Source: an uncultured Eubacteriales bacterium
GTDB taxonomy: Bacteria > Bacillota > Clostridia > Christensenellales > CAG-917
NCBI GenBank assembly: GCA_900550855.1
Contig: URTQ01000068.1
Span: 1 to 8,102, forward strand
DNA length: 8,102 nucleotides
Reading direction: 5' to 3'
Made by a program: the position numbers and the translations under genes. Position 1 is the stretch's first letter. Each line of letters begins with the position of its first letter. The notes below the pieces were generated by a model. The model did not search any database. It was not told where the DNA came from and saw only the letters and a program-made list of their open reading frames with translations. This document shows, one piece after another, positions 5,421-8,102 of this stretch.

Positions 5421-5484
5421 CTAACCGCGCAAATTGCTCAAACGGCGTTGCTTCCACCGCAACGCCGTTTTCGCAATGATTAAC
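5421..5484. repeat. Intergenic palindromic repeat, intact copy (family A)
   Basis: This copy holds the blocks CTAACCGCGCAA (5421-5432), AATTGCTCAAACGGCGTTGC (5432-5451), the hairpin right arm and TCGCAAT...TAAC (5471-5484). The same blocks recur at 2226-2312 in another order and with an altered centre. Here the element forms the folD terminator. Confidence 0.7.
5440..5471 (+). terminator. Intrinsic terminator of folD
   Basis: AAACGGCGTTGC (5440-5451) and GCAACGCCGTTT (5459-5470) form a perfect 12-bp stem around TTCCACC. The T run is short and partly inside the stem (TTTT ending at 5471). The A run on the left arm would give a similar signal on the minus strand. Confidence 0.85.
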
Positions 5485-5499
5485 TTGTAAATTTATTTC

Positions 5500-5528
5500 T
5501 TGCAAATAATCCAGTTTTATGCTACAAT
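5500..5528 (+). promoter_or_regulatory. Promoter of the ene-reductase gene
   Basis: TTGCAA (5500-5505), 17 bases, then TACAAT (5523-5528), preceded by TG at 5520-5521 as an extended -10. Transcription would begin near 5535, giving a leader of about 45 bases that contains the palindrome at 5548-5563 and the ribosome binding site GAGGG (5570-5574). Confidence 0.8.
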
Positions 5529-5547
5529 TATTTAGAAAATAAACGTT

Positions 5548-5563
5548 TAACGCGCACGCGTTA
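5548..5563. promoter_or_regulatory. Candidate operator: 16-base palindrome in the ene-reductase leader
   Basis: TAACGCG (5548-5554) and CGCGTTA (5557-5563) form a perfect inverted repeat around CA, about 13 bases after the predicted transcription start and just ahead of the ribosome binding site. Position and symmetry fit a dimeric repressor site (for example a TetR- or MarR-type regulator), but no regulator gene is visible in the window. As RNA it would form only a small hairpin. Confidence 0.45.
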
Positions 5564-5578
5564 GAATTAGAGGGAATT

Positions 5579-7687
5579 ATGGAATATAAAATGCTGTTTT
5601 CACCTATGAAAATAGGTAATTGCGAAATTAAAAACCGTATCGTTATGTCGCCTATGCTTATGGGGTTCGGTCAGTTCGACGGTTGCGCCACAGAGCAACT
5701 TATGGACTACTACGAGGAACGCGCAAAGGGTGGTACGGGTCTTATCATAACCGAAATCACGCGTATCAACGACGTACACGGTTCGGCGGCGTTCGCGCAA
5801 CTCGGCGCAAGTCACGACTATCAAATCGCAGGTCTTCACGAATTTGCAGAGCGTATACACAAACACGGCGCAAAACTTTTCGTGCAGTTGCATCACCCCG
5901 GACGTCAGAACGTCGGTCTTGCAATCGGCACTGTTCCCGTGTGTATCGCAATGACGAGAATGTTCAAGAGTTTCCCCAAAACGCTGTTCAACATCGCGCC
6001 GAAAATCGCGCCGTTTATGTCAAAGCATAATCTTGCGTTGTCGTCGGTGTCCGCGTCCAAGTGCGAACCGAGTTATTTTGCGGGCGGCAGAGTGCGCGCT
6101 TTGAGCCATAGGGAAGTAAAAAAAGTTATCCGTCAATTCATAGACGGCGCGGTACGTTGCCAAAAAGCAGGTATCGACGGCGTGGAACTTCACGGCACGC
6201 ACGGTTATCTTATCCAACAATTCCTTTCGCCGAACACCAACCACAGAACCGACGAATACGGCGGAAGTTTTGAAAACAGGCTTCGATTCTTGCGCGAAAT
6301 CGTGGAAGGAATCCGCAAAGAATGCGGCGATTATCCCATCATCGTGCGCCTTACTCTCGACGAGTTCTATTCCAAAATCGGCAAACCCGAAAAAGGCTAC
6401 AACTTCGAAACGGGCTTGAAATATGCAAAGGCTATCGCCGATATGGGCGTTGACGCAATCGACGTTTCGAGCGCGGCGTACGACACGTTCAACTACTGGC
6501 TCGAACCTACGAGTTTCGAGTGCGGCTGGCGTAAATATCTTGCTGCGGCAGTCAAAAAAGAGGTTAATATCCCCGTTATCGCCGCAAACCTCATTCGTAC
6601 GCCCGAACAAGCCGAAAAGCAACTCGAAGAAGGCGATCAGGACTTCGTATCTCTCGGCAGACCTCACATCGCCGATCCGCACTGGGCGGAAAAAGCGCAA
6701 AGCGGTCGCGAAAAAGAAATCAAACGCTGTCTTTGCTGTCTGTACTGCATACAAAGTATGCAAGACAACGCCTATCACGGCGACCACGGCTATTGCGCGG
6801 TCAATCCGACGGTCGGCAGAGAAAAGGAATTTGACAATCTTCCCAACGACGGAAACGGCAGAGTGGTCGTTGTAGTCGGCGCGGGCGTTGCGGGTCTTAC
6901 TTGTGCGGAAATGCTCGGTCGCAGAGGATTCAAAGCAATCGTGCTTGAAAAAGACAATCAAATCGGCGGACAAATTCAACTTGCAAACAAACCGCCAAAG
7001 AAAGAAAAACTCGGTTGGTCGTTTGAAGATATGCGCACAAACGCGGAAAAATTCGGCGCGGAAATCCATCTTAACACCGAAGCGACGCCCGAAGTTATCG
7101 CAAGTTACAATCCGTATGCGGTTGTCGTCGCAACGGGTGCTTGCGCGGTCAAACCTCGCTCTATCGAGGGCGTGAACCTTGAAAACGTCTACACGACGAC
7201 GCAAATTTTGAGCGGCGAAATCAAACTCGAAAACGAGAAAGTCGCTCTTATCGGTTCGGGTATGACGGGTCTCGAAACGGCGGAATTGCTCGTTGAAGGC
7301 GGAAACAAGGTCACAATCGTCGAAATGGCGGACACTCTCGCACCGGGAACGTGGTTTCAACACCTCGACGACATCGTGCCGAAACTTGACGCTAAGGGAA
7401 CGCAATATATCCTTTCGCACAAACTCAACTCTATTGACGAAAAGGGCATAGTGATTGAGCCTGTCAAACTCGACAAGAATCGCAAGCCGATAAGTCAAGG
7501 CAAGCCTTATCACGTCGACGCGGACGCGGTCGTGCTTTCGCTCGGCGCACGCTCGGTCAATTCGCTTGCAAAAGAACTCGAAGGCAAGGTGAAGAATCTC
7601 TACGTCATCGGCGACGCGAAGAAGGTGGGAAGAATTGCGGACGCCACGCGCGAAGCGTACGACGTTGCAATCCACACAATCAAATAA
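5579..7687 (+). CDS. NADH:flavin oxidoreductase/ene-reductase (FMN, 4Fe-4S, FAD; 2,4-dienoyl-CoA reductase/enoate reductase family)
   Basis: A 702-residue three-cofactor enzyme built like FadH, enoate reductase and BaiCD/BaiH. It should reduce an activated C=C bond with NAD(P)H, in the cytosol. Residues 1-370 form the FMN-binding TIM barrel: LFSPMKIGN (6-14), FVQLHHPGRQ (101-110), active-site HGTHGYLIQQFLSP (205-218) and YGGSFENRLRF (227-237). The iron-sulfur cysteines are Cys384, Cys387, Cys390 (RCLCCLYC, with an extra Cys386) and Cys406 in CAVNP. Residues 428-702 carry the FAD motif GAGVAGL (434-440), a NAD(P)H motif GSGMTG (559-564) and a terminal YVIGDA (675-680). Between 111 and 170 the barrel has a longer, hydrophobic segment than FadH or enoate reductase. 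The substrate is unknown; unsaturated acids, steroids or bile acids are possibilities only. It has its own promoter, a possible operator and a strong terminator, so it is a single-gene unit. Confidence 0.92.
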   Translation: MEYKMLFSPMKIGNCEIKNRIVMSPMLMGFGQFDGCATEQLMDYYEERAKGGTGLIITEITRINDVHGSAAFAQLGASHDYQIAGLHEFAERIHKHGAKLFVQLHHPGRQNVGLAIGTVPVCIAMTRMFKSFPKTLFNIAPKIAPFMSKHNLALSSVSASKCEPSYFAGGRVRALSHREVKKVIRQFIDGAVRCQKAGIDGVELHGTHGYLIQQFLSPNTNHRTDEYGGSFENRLRFLREIVEGIRKECGDYPIIVRLTLDEFYSKIGKPEKGYNFETGLKYAKAIADMGVDAIDVSSAAYDTFNYWLEPTSFECGWRKYLAAAVKKEVNIPVIAANLIRTPEQAEKQLEEGDQDFVSLGRPHIADPHWAEKAQSGREKEIKRCLCCLYCIQSMQDNAYHGDHGYCAVNPTVGREKEFDNLPNDGNGRVVVVVGAGVAGLTCAEMLGRRGFKAIVLEKDNQIGGQIQLANKPPKKEKLGWSFEDMRTNAEKFGAEIHLNTEATPEVIASYNPYAVVVATGACAVKPRSIEGVNLENVYTTTQILSGEIKLENEKVALIGSGMTGLETAELLVEGGNKVTIVEMADTLAPGTWFQHLDDIVPKLDAKGTQYILSHKLNSIDEKGIVIEPVKLDKNRKPISQGKPYHVDADAVVLSLGARSVNSLAKELEGKVKNLYVIGDAKKVGRIADATREAYDVAIHTIK

Positions 7688-7720
7688 CAAATAAAGCAAA
7701 GCATTAGATATTTGCAACTT

Positions 7721-7767
7721 ATGCGCGATTTTATGCGGTTAGATACCGCAAAATCGCGCATTTTTTT
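7721..7767 (+). terminator. Intrinsic terminator of the ene-reductase gene (family B hairpin, intact copy)
   Basis: ATGCGCGATTT (7721-7731) pairs with AAATCGCGCAT (7751-7761). After a two-base bulge (TA), TGCGGT (7734-7739) pairs with ACCGCA (7745-7750) around a five-base loop. Seven Ts (7761-7767) follow, so termination on the plus strand should be efficient. A degenerate relative lies at 4387-4425. Confidence 0.9.
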
Positions 7768-7770
7768 GTC

Positions 7771-7799
7771 TTGCGATAAGGCGCGATTTATGCTAAAAT
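7771..7799 (+). promoter_or_regulatory. Promoter of the phosphodiesterase-like gene
   Basis: TTGCGA (7771-7776), 17 bases, TAAAAT (7794-7799) with TG at 7791-7792 as an extended -10. The start would be near 7806. A second TATAAT at 7805-7810 has no matching -35. The ribosome binding site GAGAGG (7815-7820) is 6 bases ahead of the ATG at 7827. Confidence 0.7.
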
Positions 7800-7826
7800 A
7801 TAACTATAATATTTGAGAGGCGAAGT

Positions 7827-8102
7827 ATGTATAAATCTATTCCCGTCAACTACGACGATTCTCTCGTGTCTTTGGCTTGTTCGGTGCTGAAACGTTTCGG
7901 CGCGCCGTATACGCACGGCACGCTCGAAGACTTTGACAAGTTGCTTGCAAAAGGCTACAAAAACGTCGTCGTTATGCTGTTTGACGGTATGGGATGTGCG
8001 ATTCTCGAAAAACATAAACGGGTTGCGCCGTTCTTAATCGAGCATAATATTCGCCCGATAAGTTCGGTTTTCCCGCCAACGACGACCGCCGCTACGACGT
8101 CA
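7827..8102 (+). CDS. Alkaline phosphatase superfamily protein (nucleotide pyrophosphatase/phosphodiesterase type), N-terminal part
   Basis: The first 92 residues are visible before the window ends. The family is recognised by VVVMLFDGMGCAIL (47-60), whose Asp53 is a metal ligand at the end of the first strand, and by SSVFPPTTTAATTS (79-92), which carries the threonine nucleophile within the Thr run. This spacing fits type I phosphodiesterase/nucleotide pyrophosphatase proteins, which use two metal ions to hydrolyse phosphate mono- or diesters. There is no signal peptide: the start MYKSIPVNYDDS is polar, so the protein is probably cytosolic, unlike secreted members. The start has a good ribosome binding site and a plausible promoter. 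Full length and substrate cannot be judged. Confidence 0.82.
   Translation, partial: MYKSIPVNYDDSLVSLACSVLKRFGAPYTHGTLEDFDKLLAKGYKNVVVMLFDGMGCAILEKHKRVAPFLIEHNIRPISSVFPPTTTAATTS

Noticed and set aside
6020..7717. 565-codon open frame on the minus strand, opposite the ene-reductase gene
   Set aside because: Its translation is Arg/Phe/His-rich with no domain pattern, while the plus strand encodes a complete three-cofactor enzyme. The open antisense frame is a by-product of codon use.

Overview
The window looks like a chromosomal housekeeping and metabolic segment from a bacterium of the Bacillota, most likely an uncultivated Clostridia-type anaerobe. The evidence is the rsmD-coaD-coiled-coil gene order, promoters of -35/extended -10 type, AG-rich ribosome binding sites, A/T-rich gaps with hairpin terminators, and a clostridial-type Fe-S ene-reductase. 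The assignment rests on gene content only; finer taxonomy cannot be read here. I see no transposase, integrase, phage gene, CRISPR array, tRNA or rRNA.

Layout: (1) 2-481, the C-terminal part of a 5-formyltetrahydrofolate cyclo-ligase cut by the window edge. (2) 656-1666, one uninterrupted reading frame that fuses 16S rRNA methyltransferase RsmD to phosphopantetheine adenylyltransferase CoaD, followed by a small coiled-coil protein (1778-2227). (3) 2440-3375, a D-2-hydroxyacid dehydrogenase of glycerate dehydrogenase/hydroxypyruvate reductase type. It converges on an MgtC/SapB-family membrane protein (3568-4272, minus strand), and a perfect bidirectional terminator lies between them. (4) folD (4550-5407, plus strand), divergent from mgtC; both genes have near-consensus promoters. 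(5) 5579-7687, a large Old Yellow Enzyme-type flavin/Fe-S/FAD reductase as a single-gene unit with its own promoter and strong terminator. (6) 7827-8102, the start of an alkaline phosphatase-superfamily phosphodiesterase, cut by the right edge.

Most genes appear to be independent transcription units. The only functional theme that recurs is folate one-carbon metabolism: the cyclo-ligase makes 5,10-methenyl-THF, which FolD interconverts with 5,10-methylene-THF and 10-formyl-THF. The two genes are about 4 kb apart and not in one operon.

The two points most worth a second look are the RsmD-CoaD fusion, which has essentially no linker, and two families of small palindromic intergenic elements. 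Each family has one copy that makes a good terminator and one rearranged or decayed copy elsewhere in the window. I did not find a convincing undescribed multi-gene system.
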